Notes: generated by a model not told the origin, from the letters alone. 64,000 bases of DNA from Montifringilla adamsi (GCA_017590115.1 JAGGNK010006659.1:372001-436000); one strand, 5' to 3'; positions 1 to 12,070 are shown, counted from the stretch's first letter. Program-made: numbers and translations.

Positions 1-30
1 TACACCACTCTCTTACTACTATTTCATACA

Positions 31-133
31 ATCATAGAATACCAGGTCAGAAGGGGCTTCATCAACTGGTCCAACTTCTTTTTGCAAAAGCAACGTCTAG
101 AGAAGACAATGCAGAATCTCATCCAGCTGAATA

Positions 134-166
<33 letters not shown>

Positions 167-405
167 CTTTTCCGTGTGATTCCTTTTAGAAAAGGATTCT
201 CCATCTCATTTCTAGCCACCTTTGAAATGCTGAAATAGGGTGATAAGGCTTCTTCTAAGCCTTCTTCTCTCAAGGCTGATAAAATCCTGCTCTCTCAGCC
301 TTTCTTCTCATGGCAGGTTTTCAAGACTTTTGATCATTTTTGTGACCCACCTCTGGAGCCTCTCCAGCCCATCCACACTTTTTTTGTATCACAAGGACTA
401 TATTT
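31..405 (-). mobile_element. CR1 LINE 3' fragment, interrupted by simple repeats
   Basis: On the plus strand the block opens with ATCATAGAAT, the reverse complement of the CR1 tail. It continues with AGAAGGGGCTTCATCAACTG-like and GGTCCAAC text typical of the antisense CR1 3' end. Farther right come the antisense reverse-transcriptase C-terminal phrases, for example CTCTCTCAGCC, TTTGATCATTTTTGTG and CTCTGGAGCCTCTCCAG. An (ATT)n tract at 134-166 sits inside it and a (TTC)n tract follows it. The element is 5'-truncated and has no usable frame. This is recognition from known avian CR1 text rather than an alignment. Confidence 0.8.
134..166. repeat. (ATT)n microsatellite
   Basis: About eleven uninterrupted ATT units lie within the antisense CR1 fragment. 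Confidence 0.95.
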
Positions 406-410
406 ATTAT

Positions 411-492
411 TTCTTCTTCTTCTTCTTCTTCTTCTTCTTCTTCTTCTTCTTCTTCTTCTTCTTCTTCTTCTTCTTCTTCTTCTTCTTTCTTC
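411..492. repeat. (TTC)n/(GAA)n microsatellite
   Basis: About 25 perfect TTC units run from 411, followed by a slightly broken end (CTTTCTTCTT). One strand is all pyrimidine and the other all purine. The tract sits at the 5'-truncated end of the antisense CR1 and creates spurious poly-Phe and poly-Glu frames. Confidence 0.97.
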
Positions 493-3400
493 TTAAATTT
501 CCTTCTTTCATGTTTTAGCAATTTTGCCTTTGGTTCATACAGGTTTGGTTTTTAATTGTTTTTAGTATTTCTTAATTAAAAACACTTTTTTCCTTTCATC
601 TCACAGGTAGCTGGTCAAGGCCCTCAAGGCCCTTGACCTTAACTTTTGACTTTAACATAACTTTTTAACATTTGACTTTACTTATTTTATGCTCACAGTT
701 ATATTTTAGGGTTCTTTTAATTTTCAAAATTATTTCATTTTTAATTTTAATTATTTAAAAAATTAATTTGTTTTAAATCATGAGTACTTTTAATCAATAC
801 ATTTACTAACAATACAGTTATTTTAATTCTTTTTGCTTCTATGGTGCAGTGAGAAATGTTATCAGCTGGAAGCCCTGATAGGTAGGAAAATTTATGCTGT
901 GATGGGCAGCATAACTGACTCTTTTAAAAATGAGTTATAAAGTGTCCTACATTCAAACTTCCAGATACACTTCTGGCACTTGTTATTGCAAAGATTGCTA
1001 TTGGAATTCCATTCAACACATGGGTGATCTCAGTCGGTACAGATCCATAGCTTTCACAGCTTGCAAAGTGCACAAGAAATTGTGTTGTGTCTAATACGGC
1101 AAGTCCTATCATGCCTCTTAATTGACTTTTGTAGTACAACTTCATTTGAAACAATTTCAGCTTGCATTGAATTGGTCTCCAAGAAAACACATTAGTATAA
1201 AGATATTTCAAAGCATTTGGAAATGTGAAAGCATAAACTCATATTCAGTAGAGAATAAATGCAGACAGGTTGACCAAAAATTCTGCAAGAAATGAAAATT
1301 ACATAAACTATGGTTACAATCAAGGCTATACTTATTACCAATAATTACACATAACAAGTTATTAATAAATAGTAGTATCAAAGATATTATTATTATTATT
1401 ATTACTACTACTATTACTATTACTATTTATTACTCTATTATTATTATATTGCCTAACATGCTAGTACTTGGAACTTAAGCTAATACTTGAGCTTAATGCA
1501 AGTCAAACATTCTTCATGGAACGCAATGTATTGAAGTCCCCCCTTTATGTGTGCCCTATACTGCGAAATACACACCACAAATTCATGCTCCAAGATAAAG
1601 CTTCCTATACCAAAGAATGTCTGATACATTCTTCATAAAGATAGCCATGGTGCTTCATTCCAATCCAGCCCTTTTCCATGGTATTACTGGAAGGTACTCT
1701 TACAACACATTCTCAGTAAGATTTAGAATTTCACAGTAGAAAAAAGTACAAGGCAGAAAGGTACCAGAACAAAGAATATGGGTTTTTAGAAACATGCCAT
1801 ATTTTCTTAGTTGTTTCAAATTTTCTGCACCATCTGTGTCTGTTAATTATTTGTTAGTAGTGAGCTGCCTTACCAGCCTAATGATGCTGTAGTCTTATCT
1901 CACCTGTTGTTTTGTTTTTCTGAGAGTGGAGAATTTTTTGTACCATTGAAAATACTGCAATAGCCTGTAAAGAGTATATCAGATAAAACTCCTATCTTTA
2001 AATATTTTACTCAAAAAATATATTGCTACTGCCAACAAAATGTATGACGTTTTACAGACATTTTAAAGGCGAAAGAAGTGATTTCCTCTTTCTTGAGGGG
2101 AAAGAAGTGATTTCTTTTTTTATAAACTTTCAAATTCTGTAGCATTTTGTAATTACAGACAGAATACAGAAACAGTTCTAGTAACTTTGGTTTTCCACTA
2201 CTTTTTGGTGTGGGAGAAATAATTAGAAGGAACATTCTCTTAAATCAAAAACTAGCATACTTCTTTTATTAGGCGATATTGGAATGTACTGGAGATTGGT
2301 CAATGCATCACAGGAGTAGACTTTGATTTCACCCCAAAGCATGGTACAAGTTAATTTGCTATGTAATTCTCAACGTGAATCTTGTTGCAATTTGTTATTG
2401 TAAATCTCAGTATTTCACTTTGTTCATGATGCTTGTCAGTATTGCCCCAGAATGAGAAAACATCTGTGTCCTGATGTTCCTTTCCCCCTTTGCTGCATTT
2501 TTCAGGCTTTTGGAGGTGACACATTGCACAGAAATGACACTTGATGTAGTGCTGAATGATTAAATACATCTACCATCTATCTATCGAAGTATCACCACCT
2601 ATCACATTGGTGATCATTATATATATTCTTTACTAGATAGAGAATTATTTATGTCTATTAATCCTTGAATGATTGGGTATATTTTGTGTCCTAACCAAAA
2701 TAACATTCTATAATATTTTGGAAAATATTTTGATTAAAAAATGTAAATGAGTGACTTGATTCACGTTTGTTTTTTTTCCCTTACTGTATATTAATTAATT
2801 TTTTTTGCAAAGAGTATCATAGACAATTCCTTGATTTAAGTAAGATGAGACAATTAAGCCCTGTATAATACTAGTGAATTTAAAAAAAAAAAAAAAAACA
2901 ACCTTTGCATAACAGTAATCTTATTTTTCCACAAACATTCAAAATAATTTTAATGAAAGTTGTTGATTAATGATACATAAGATTTTGAGAATGAAGCTGA
3001 AAACTGAGGATAAACTATGTAAGGAGATCCTCCACATCTCTGTGATTGATGATGTATCTCCTACGTGTTGATACCCTAAGTAACTGTAAGTGTCAGAGGC
3101 AAAAACATTTTAAAGAAAAATAAGACAATATTAAGACAATAAGACAATAGTCTTAAGACAATAAGACAATAGTCTCTTATTTTTAGTAGAAATATATCAA
3201 ATAGAAAATAGAAACATATCAAATAGAATATAACATTTTTGTACAGTCAAATCACAGGTGCAACAAAAAACTGAATCACGTTTTTGACTGGGTATCTTTT
3301 AAAGCTCATTGTTTAGAAGGAGATAATTATTAGAATGGCAGTAGTAAATCTATCAAGAATACTAGAACATCTTGCCTCAAAGTTTTTTGCACTGACAACC

Positions 3401-3765
3401 TAAAGGAAGAGTTCTAGCATAGTGTACATAATGCAAGACAGCTAAGATTCTTCAAGGAATAAATAATATTTCATTTTCAGATATAGCAAAACCAATAACT
3501 GAATAGCCTATGCAAAAAAAATTTATTTATGTGTAAAAAAACTAAGAAACAATTATTCAAAGTAGCAACAAAAATTTTACTAAGACTGATCCCATTGGTA
3601 TAATTTTAGTTTTCTTGATCATGGTATAGTTTGTATGCCACCACGCCATCTGAAACAGATATTCATCTGTGTAAAAGGAGGAAAAAGATCCTAGCCCATG
3701 AGTTGTCAGGGATGATTGTGAAGGCTTTTAACTAGGTTTGAAGGAAAAGGATAAAATAATTCTCA
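493..3765. other. AT-rich intergenic sequence without a recognised gene
   Basis: The stretch is AT-rich with several simple tracts: an imperfect (ATT)n at about 1386-1448, an A17 run near 2882-2898 and a perfect 22-bp doublet at 3131-3174. I recognise no exon, LTR or CR1 fragment. The open frames are short and not protein-like. Confidence 0.6.
3131..3174. repeat. Perfect 22-bp tandem doublet
   Basis: Two identical 22-base units beginning TTAAGACAATAAGACAATAG lie head to tail at 3131-3152 and 3153-3174. The sub-motif AAGACAAT also recurs just upstream, which suggests replication slippage. Confidence 0.9.
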
Positions 3766-3769
3766 CTAG

Positions 3770-5284
3770 AGATGAGCCTGGGGTGACACGCCTGTGTCAG
3801 GTGACATGGACAGCCCAGCTGAAGTGCATCTGCACCAATGCACCCAGCATGGGTAACAAACCATGGAAGCCATTGGCAGCAGGAAGCTGTGATGTGGTTA
3901 TCACCATGGGAATGTGGTGGGATGACTGGAGCACTGCAGTGGATGGCGACAAGCTCCTCAGAAGGGACAGGTGAGGAAGGAGGGGCTGTGGGGTGGCTCT
4001 GTACACTGGGGAGGGTTTTGGCTGCACAGAGCTCAGGGACAGTGGGGATAAGGCTGGGTGCCTGTGGGTGACAGTCAGAGGGATGGCCAACATGGCAGAG
4101 ATCCTGCTGGGAGTCTGTCACAGACCACCCAGCCAGGATGAAGTGAAATATTCTATCAGTGGATGTTTCCTGATCACTGGCCCTTGCTCTTGTGGGAGAC
4201 TTTAACTTGCCAAATGTCTGCTGGAAACTCAGCAGTGGAGAGGAGACAATCTAGGAGGTTCCTGCAGTGTGTGGAAGGTAAATTCCAGACACAGCTTATA
4301 AGGGAGCCTACCAGGGCATGCCCTGCCCGACCTGCTGTTCACAAAGAGAGAAGGGCTGTGGGACATGTGCTGGTCAGAGGCCACAGCAACTAATAAATTG
4401 TAGTCTCTTGTTCTTGGTGAGGTAAGGAAGGTGGTCAAGAAAACCTCCACTTTTGACCTCCAGAGGGCAGACAGTGGCCTGATCAAGAAACTGGGTCAGA
4501 GAGTTGTTATGCCCCAAGCTCACTCAGTGAGATTTCAAGGGGCTTAAATTCTTTTGATTAATTCTGGTGGTGCATAGGAGGAAACAAAGTTCTTGGGTGG
4601 TTGAATAACAAAAATATCCAAAGAAGGAAATGTTACGGGTGTGGGAGTAGGCCATCTGTATGTGCAACAAATGAGCTGTCATGAATAGAGTGCCCTGGCT
4701 GAATAGGGAGCTTTCACTGGAACTCAGGGAAAAAAAATGTATGATCTTTGAAAAAAAGGGGCAGGCAACTCAGGAAGAATATATGCCAATAGATCAGGTA
4801 GACAGAAAATTAGAAAGGTATAAGCTCATCTAGAATTCAATCTGGCCACCATTATGAAAGGTAATAAAAAGAGGTTACATAAATGCACTAAAATTCTCCA
4901 TTCTTTATGGGATATGAGGAGGGCAACAAAACTGGTAAAAAGGTTTAAAGAGTAAGTCCTCCTCCTTGTATGAGGAGCTGAGGGAGTTGAGTCTGCTGGA
5001 GATCTTCTCGCTCTCTAAAACAACCAAAAAGGGGTGCAGCCAGGTGAGGGTCAGACTCTTCTCCCACATGACAAGAGACACGACAAGGGGAAGTGGGCCC
5101 AAGCTAGGGGAGGTTCAAATTGGTCAAGTGCTGGAACGGGCTGGCCAGGAAAGTTCTGGAAGTGCTCAAGAAACAGCTGGATGTGTCACTTCGTGCTGTG
5201 GTTCAGCTGACATGGTATTTGGTCAAAGGTAAACTCAATGATCTTCGAGGTCTGTTCCAATTTTAATAGTTCTATGATTCTAAG
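3770..5284 (+). mobile_element. CR1 LINE, endonuclease part joined to the 3' end (internal deletion)
   Basis: The left part (about 3770-4480) matches the CR1 ORF2 endonuclease region. It reads like LKCICTNAPSMGNK, followed by a WWDD motif and, farther on, the text for RDFNLP-type 'GDFNLPNVCW' residues, now frame-broken. The stretch 4690-4910 matches the segment leading into the reverse transcriptase. At about 4910 the sequence jumps to the 3'-end phrases (GAGGAGCTGAGGGAGTTGAG, then GGCTGGCCAGGAAAG) and ends in TCTATGATTCTAAG at about 5284. The catalytic core of the reverse transcriptase is missing, as a full CR1 is about 4.5 kb. Many stops and frameshifts show it is dead. The left boundary is approximate. 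Confidence 0.88.
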
Positions 5285-8200
5285 ATTAACACATTATTTC
5301 ATATCAGCTGAACTGCAATAACTAAGCCATATTACTTCAAAGTAGGAGAAAAAAATTGGTATATTTTACTGCAGGGTAGGGCTGGGTAAAATTTTACACA
5401 TGCAATTACCAAGGTCTAGCTGCTTTGCAATATTTGATACCTAGCTATAAGATGTTCATATGTCAAAAACAAAAAACATTGTTGTGAGGAAAAACATTGC
5501 TTTGCTTATTAAACCCAAATGAATTGTCTGTTCCTGTGTTACCCCTGTACAAATAACATTCATTAGGTCTTGAAGGATTTTTGTGCTTAGAATGCATCTC
5601 AGTGTAAATCAGTCTCACAACTAAGAAATCTCAAAAGTTACCCAGCAAAGTGTTTCACTAGGGATTTGATTTGAAACAATTTATATGACGGCAAATTAGA
5701 AGGGAGGAAAATAGTTTACTCTGGCTTTCAAATGTATTGCAATGGATCACAAATGCAGTGCTATCAGTACTCTGTACTAAGACAAATACGTGTCTAATTC
5801 TAATTATGTGGTTTTGGTTTTTACACTGTGCTGTAACTCTGGACAAACTACACTTAGAGAAAGTCGCACCTGGAGGTAACAAATCAATGCCAGTCTAAGA
5901 AGGTAGTTACTGTGAATTTCACACAGCAATGCTCTTTTCCAACCCAACATGGTGTCCAAACAAAATATGCTTATTATTCATGACATCTGAATATGGAACC
6001 CAAAGAAATTATTAATATATTAATATGAAATTGAATTTTAATATGAATGGTAGACTAATTTTATATGGTAGATATATGGTAGATATATGGTAGACTAATT
6101 CTAAAGAGCTGTGGTTTTTTATAATTCACCTTGAATTGGAAAATACTTACCCTGAAATTGGATATTATACCTTCCTATTCACTCTATTCTAACTAGAAAT
6201 CAGCTCTGATAGGTTTTTTAGCAGATCTTTGAAGCATGTTACATAGAAAAATTCTGACTGCAAAGAAAGTTATAGCATTTGATTCAAAATACAAAAAACA
6301 CCTCATCTGTGTTTTTTTGGCCAGTGACTTTATTTGGCCAGTGATATGCCAATATGCCAATATCCTTAGCTATTCTGAATTTGGGGTGACCATTAGAATC
6401 ACCAGGTGCAAAACAGAAAACAGTATTTACCATATTCTTTATCAGTAGGCCAAAGTTAGACAAACAATAGAATATAGACACTTAAAATTCACAAAAACTA
6501 CTTATACATTGAATTTTTGAAATACTTGTTCTTGAAAATTCTTTTCCATGTTTCACGATTTAGAATGAATGGAAATATTATCAAACCCATTAAAATAATT
6601 CTTCATAGAATTCTGTTAGAATGGCTAATATTTGCTCTTCCTCATCCTACCATGACCAAGCATTTTTCACCTTTTAGATTCATATCTTACTGAGACTTCC
6701 TCTTCTGAGGTTCTGTGGTCTATCTACAATAGATCTCTTACCTTCCATCAGACTTCAATCATTTTTCTCCTGATACAAGAACATGAGAAGGACCAAACTA
6801 GATAAAACCCTACTGTCCATTGGCTAAAGTCCACAACAGTGTTGAGTCTTTGACAGTGGACGTTTTGACAGAGGCCTGGATAAAACAAAGCAAGTAGTAC
6901 TTTAGCATATGCTCAAAGTGTGCAAACATATACAATGGGGGATTAGAGCTATTGCTAAAACATGGCCTTTCAGTCAAATGGCAGGTTCTTTGTTTTGTAG
7001 AAAAGTGAAATAAAAACCTCCTTATGCCAAATATTTATTCAGCAAACAACTGTTTTTTAAACATAATATTTTATTTTCCTTCAATTTCAATGAGCATTTT
7101 ATTACTATGCCCCTATTTTCAATGCTGTTGAGCTCTATTCTTTCATGTTACAAGGCCTGCTTGCCACAATTAAATATGATGTGCTAGCCTACAGAAAAAT
7201 TTTTCAATTACTTTAAAAATAAATATGCCTCAGTTTCTCACAACAGTTGTTGATAATTTAAGGTTTTAATTAATGCAGTTCCAGTTTACATATATTTCAG
7301 TATCTTATTAAAAGGACTTAATCATATTAGTGCAAATTGCTAAGGCTGCTGAACTTTTAGGGTAGTCCAAGTTATTTGGAAGGATATGTACATGTAGTAT
7401 TTAAGAGCATAATGGAAGCAATAAAACTACCACAAAAATCCAGTTGATTTAACCTGTGAATAAACAGTCAAAAATAAAACATATAAAATGCAAAAAAAGC
7501 CCATTGCTATAAATCAACTTAATCTTTTTAATACTTGTATTGCTATGAATGATTGGGTAGTGCTGTTGAAGGTAGCCTGAGAAACACCACTATTTCCCAA
7601 ATACCTTGTATTCACAGTGTACTTGTATAATCACCACTGCACTTGTGCTGATAATGGACTTTTTTCTTTTCTTTTTAATCTTTACAAAGGATGGAAAATT
7701 ATTTCAGTGTGTTTCATTACAAAGAAATCTGGTTTAGGATAGCAGTTGCATATATTTAAAAAATGATATTATTTTTCATAATAAAGTAATTAAATAATGA
7801 AAAAAATAATTTAAATTTACTTTTTCCTCAGAAATTTTTGGGATAAGGAAACTTAGTAAACACACATGGCATTTAAAACAAAGACTATTAGTAAGGCATA
7901 TTTTGCTCTATCTACTCAGCATACAAAACAAATATTTATTTAAGAAGTTAATTAGTAATGAATTAATTTGGTTCTGAATTTTAACAATAGGTAAATGCTC
8001 TGAAAATCATTCAACTACTCTCTGTAGCATATTTAAGTTTTCAATAGATACTAAGAAATCAAATGCCTTAGACTTTCTCTTTTCACTTACAATCTGAAAC
8101 ATATCCCTACTGTTTACAGAAATCTCCAAGAACAGCAGTTTGAGCTAACAAAACAATCTGCACATGGAAACACTGCAAGCTTCATTTTGATTAAGTGTTT

Positions 8201-9084
8201 GTTTTCTGATTATTTCAAACTCATCCTCATTATCTGCCTGCTCATTGGAAAGGAAACAGCTGATTCTTCAAGCATGTTGACAGATGTCTACTTTGAAATA
8301 CCTGCTGGGTGGCCAACACATCAGTGAGACGTTAAATCATGTTGTCATCTGGAGAGAAGCACTAAGCTGCTAAACTAGCTGCGAACACTGGCTGCTTAGT
8401 GACCTTTGCATAGAAATGGTGCTTCTACCCATAAACATTTTAAGGTCATGGGATTTATTCCAGTTCCTCACAAAGCCTGACATTTTGCAAAAGCCAGGAG
8501 CAACTCTGTACTGACTTTTTACCTAGGAAATATCTCCCTTTGGTATTCATTAGGATGGGTCAATCTAATCCAGGCTGTAGGGACATTAGACCTGATAAAA
8601 TTTCAGAGAAAAAGGATTTCTAGTGGTGCAGATGGTGGAGTCATACCAATGTTTTTTTCCCTTGCTTTAATTTATATTGGTGCTCATGAGAATTTATACA
8701 CTGAATACTTTTACAATTAGGTTTCTCCAAAAAGATGGTGCACAGAAAAGTAACAGCTTGTCCTCCGCTCCCTAGTGCTTTGGTCTCTCACTGCTGGGGC
8801 AGTAGCTTGTTTTACTTGCAAGAAATTTGTTCAGAATCAAATTTGATGCTACAGGAGTGCCTGTATCTAGCCATGCTACCCTATCAAGCTCTTTCCCATC
8901 TGCAGTTTGTGTAAATTCTCTCCAACTTGTGCTTCAGGTTTTTGGGAAAACTACAGTTTCCTGATACGTTTAGATTTTATTCTGATGCATTAGACCATTA
9001 GTACTTTACTTATTTTATGACATAAATGGCACCTTTGCTTAAAACCCCTAAGACAGCTTAAAAAATGTGACTTGTGTATGAACT
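5285..9084. other. Intergenic sequence without a recognised gene
   Basis: This is AT-rich, mostly unique-looking sequence. A perfect 11-bp triplet repeat lies at 6062-6094. Positions about 8130-8530 have a more balanced composition and no repeat signature, so they are a fair place to look for a conserved non-coding element, but nothing in the sequence alone proves one. No exon is supported. Confidence 0.55.
6062..6094. repeat. 11-bp unit repeated three times
   Basis: TATATGGTAGA occurs three times in perfect tandem. The phrase GGTAGACTAATT also flanks the array on both sides (about 6049 and 6089). Confidence 0.9.
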
Positions 9085-9331
9085 TGTGGCAGCAGCTCTC
9101 TGGCTGCCCTGTGGGTGATGCCACCCCACCCCGCAGTGAGGGGAGGGAAGGAGCCAGCAGTGGCCATCCGTAGATGGATCGTTCCCAGCCGGCCGCAGCA
9201 GAGAGAGGGGTGGGGTTGGCATTGTCACGATCCGCTCGTACAAACGGGGGTCATGATGGTTCGTTTTACCGATCTCAGAGTGCAAAACACAACACAGTGG
9301 GGATTTCAGTGTAAATAAAAACAAATGCACC

Positions 9332-9337
9332 TTTATT
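9332..9337 (-). terminator. LTR poly(A) signal
   Basis: AATAAA followed by GGTGCATTTG on the minus strand, about 250 bases from the 3' end of the 9085-11291 LTR. Its position fits the R region. Confidence 0.6.
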
Positions 9338-10730
9338 GAATGACCACAGCAAATGTGATAGAGGGATTAAGGGAGAGAAACAGAGACAGGGGGAAAGAGA
9401 GGGGGTTACAACTACCAAACGTAGAGATGAAATCCTTTGCAGTCCAGCCGAGGATCCGCCGTTACATCGGAAAGATCTCGAAGTCCTAGTTATCTCAGGG
9501 TTCCACTATAGTCTATTGCTGAGGGGACAGAAACAGATCTTGAAGTAAGTCTATTGAAATCGCTGAAAGGAAAAAAGATACAATAAAGAATAGATGCAAC
9601 ATGTTCTCCACAGTAGGTAAGGACCATTGTCTACTTGGTCCAATGGCCACACCTGCAGGCAAATATCTCGCTTTGGTCAGATTGGCTCCCCCACACACCT
9701 CCCCCATGTTAGGGGTTTTCTTCTCAGTCCTTGGAAGAGGGGAGCTACTCTGTATAGGGGTCTCATGTCTCAGTCCTTGGGAGAGAGGCTTCTTCCATCT
9801 CAGTCCATCTGTCACAGTGGTTGAAAAGCAGATGAGGGGTCTTCCAGGGGGGACCACCAAAGGTTACCCCAGAAAAGTCCAGCCAGGCCAAGAGGTGTGG
9901 AAATTCACAAGCCATTGGAGCAGGAACCATGAAGCAGGTGCAAGCATTCAGGGCAAGTCGCCCCCTCCTTTACCAGGTGCTCCATGGCAGCAAACACACC
10001 TGAAAACAATACCTTGGCAAACCAGCAGGGTTCTCAGGATCATGGTGAGCAACCATCAGAATTCCGACCAGGGTCTTTTCGGTAGTCCCAGTTTCTGTCC
10101 TTTCATGATGATCACGAGGCAGATGAGAAAAACTTCGGACAGAGACTTACAGCATGCAAGGCCAGCTGGTTTCTGGAATGGGGAACACTGGCCTTGGCCA
10201 TCGGATGACAAAGGCTCACCAGCTGCTATGTGCCACCTGTGCACATAGCACTCCTTCAAGTCAGATTGGGACATGCCTACTGAGGTGGATTCGCTTTCCC
10301 TTGGGGTCCAGCCAATTATTTCTTTGTAAAGGATCCCCCAGATTGGTAGCAGTTGAGGCACACTCGCATCTCTCCTTTTAAGTTCCTCACACAGACAAAA
10401 ATCCAGTGAGGCCGAGGCCCACGGATCCCTGGGGAAACCATGAATTTTGGTCCAACTTAAAAAGCCTGTAAAGAGCATATTCTGACACAGAAAGTCCCTT
10501 ATGACGAACAATATGTACCCACACTGTAAGGGTTGGATGTTCTGGAATAGAAATTCAGATGCCCATTTTTCAGGTATCTTTTCCTTACTGCAAGCCTACC
10601 CCAGGTTGTAGGCAGTGCTATTGTTGGGAAATCTATTCTCCACCCCAGCTCCTAGGCTATGAAGACAAAAACGTAGTCCCAAGATCTTCTCCAGGAAGAC
10701 ACATGGAAAGGTCACATTACCTCTCCGCAA

Positions 10731-10769
10731 GAACAGAAGGTGTGCGTTTATGACACACACCTTCTGTTC
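10731..10769. repeat. Perfect 14-bp inverted repeat with 11-base loop
   Basis: GAACAGAAGGTGTG at 10731-10744 is mirrored exactly by CACACCTTCTGTTC at 10756-10769. The loop is CGTTTATGACA. It lies inside the long LTR and could fold as a hairpin in DNA or RNA. No function is known. Confidence 0.92.
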
Positions 10770-10979
10770 CTGCCGCCAGGATGCCACAAGGTCCAGCCAG
10801 CCCCCAAGAGAGTCCTGGTGGAGTCCTGGCGGGGTCCCGAGGCATCTTCGCATGTCCTGCGACTCCACAAAAGGTTGATCAATGTAACACATGGCGTGGT
10901 CACCAATTGTGTCAACAGGCCCCTAGCCGGGTAATAATTAGCATTGACTCCATGATTCACAGCAGGCTGATCAATCTCA

Positions 10980-11108
10980 TGATATGAAATGATATGATAT
11001 GATATGATATGAATTATGACATAATGTTGTGTTATGTATGTTATGATCATATCATATCACATCATACCATATCATATCGTATCATATCATATCATATCAT
11101 ATCATATC
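10980..11108. repeat. Inverted pentanucleotide array (TGATA)n ... (TATCA)n
   Basis: The left arm (about 10980-11013) is made of TGATA units. After about 30 bases of related ATTATGACATAATG text, the right arm (about 11044-11108) is made of TATCA units, the exact reverse complement. The arms can pair over several units, and the right arm is longer and slightly interrupted. The array sits inside the long LTR. Confidence 0.93.
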
Positions 11109-11131
11109 AAGAAACCACCCTTTGGTAAAAA

Positions 11132-11152
11132 AATCTCCATAATATGGAGATT
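11132..11152. repeat. Perfect 9-bp hairpin in the long LTR
   Basis: AATCTCCAT at 11132-11140 and ATGGAGATT at 11144-11152 pair perfectly around the loop AAT. Confidence 0.9.
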
Positions 11153-11291
11153 CCGCATGTTCACACCAACAGGTGCAGCAAGTGAAGATAAGGATTGTTT
11201 CTCATTCTTTTCTCTATCTTCTCACAGCCTTTCCCAGAAAGGTCTGGGAAAGTTATGTGTTGCTGTCTGTAACCAGAGAGCTGCTGCCACA

Positions 11292-12070
11292 TAAATTAAC
11301 CTAAGACCAAATCTGTCTGGAAATAAAGTGGGGAGAACTTTTTAAAGGATTAAACCTATAAAACCTAAAAAATGTTGAGGGATTTTTTCATATGTGGCCA
11401 ATTTAAATCATAATGCCCCATCTATTCTTGGTGGAAGTTTATGATTAAATAATTCAAAAGAGATGGAAAAAAATACTATTTTTGTCAAAATTAAGATTAA
11501 ATTAGGAACATAAAGCCATAAAACCAAAAATTTTAAATCAGTCTATGCTATACTACATAGAAAAATATGACTTCAGTATTTATAAAAATGTGTCTTTGAC
11601 ATGCATGACATTCTAAAAAAGCATTCCCTTTTCTAGTTTTATCCTGTCTCCTTAATTTTTCATTTTCCGTTTTTCATCATCCTCTGTTTTAGTTATTAGG
11701 CCAAATAACATGATGAAGAGTTGGGAATTAGGTTTAGAATCAGTGAGAATGATTCTAAAGAGTTTAATCCCAAATTCTGTACTGTGTCTGAGTTTTTTAA
11801 TCTAGCTAATGAAGCAAATTGTGAATGAAATAAATTCGTACAGTAGTAAATTCATGTACGGTGCTTTATAGCTCACATTGTAAAACTGAATTTTAAATGG
11901 GAGACTAATGGCATTGAACAACCTGAGATTAATATATCTAATATTCATAATGAACTGATAAAAATTAATCCAGAACCCTGCATTATTCTTAGTGGAATGT
12001 GACACTGAATGCCAAGAAGAAAAAGATCTGACCCTCCAGAATATAAAAAATATAATTAGAATTAATATGT
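11292..12070. other. Intergenic sequence, nothing recognised
   Basis: This AT-rich stretch lies between two LTRs. No gene, CR1 or LTR signature is visible. Confidence 0.6.

Larger units (their letters stand above)
9085..11291 (-). mobile_element. Very long solo-LTR-like ERV element (about 2.2 kb)
   Basis: The block is bounded by a perfect 19-bp terminal inverted repeat: TGTGGCAGCAGCTCTCTGG at 9085-9103 and its reverse complement at 11273-11291. The element therefore starts with TG and ends with CA on either strand. On the minus strand AATAAA lies at 9337-9332, leaving about 250 bases to the end, which fits an R-U5 segment and sets the orientation. The remaining ~1.95 kb would be an unusually long U3. 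It contains a 14-bp hairpin, a 9-bp hairpin and an inverted pentanucleotide array. I see no direct repeat of the ends inside, so it is not two LTRs around an internal region, and no gag, pol or env sequence. No clear target duplication is visible (GAACT left, TAAAT right). Composition is more GC-rich than the flanks. The family name is not known to me. Confidence 0.72.

Noticed and set aside
240..521. Poly-Phe and poly-Glu frames
   Set aside because: They are translations of the (TTC)n/(GAA)n microsatellite.
3738..4393. Several overlapping frames of 70-130 codons
   Set aside because: They are broken readings of the dead CR1 endonuclease region, not host genes.
9601..10248. 215-codon plus-strand open frame
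   Set aside because: It lies antisense inside the 2.2-kb LTR, has no recognisable domain, and overlaps comparable frames in other phases. Its length is explained by the lower AT content.
10056..10511. 151-codon minus-strand frame inside the same LTR
   Set aside because: It is in the sense orientation of the LTR but shows no family resemblance. I would not call a U3 gene from one copy.
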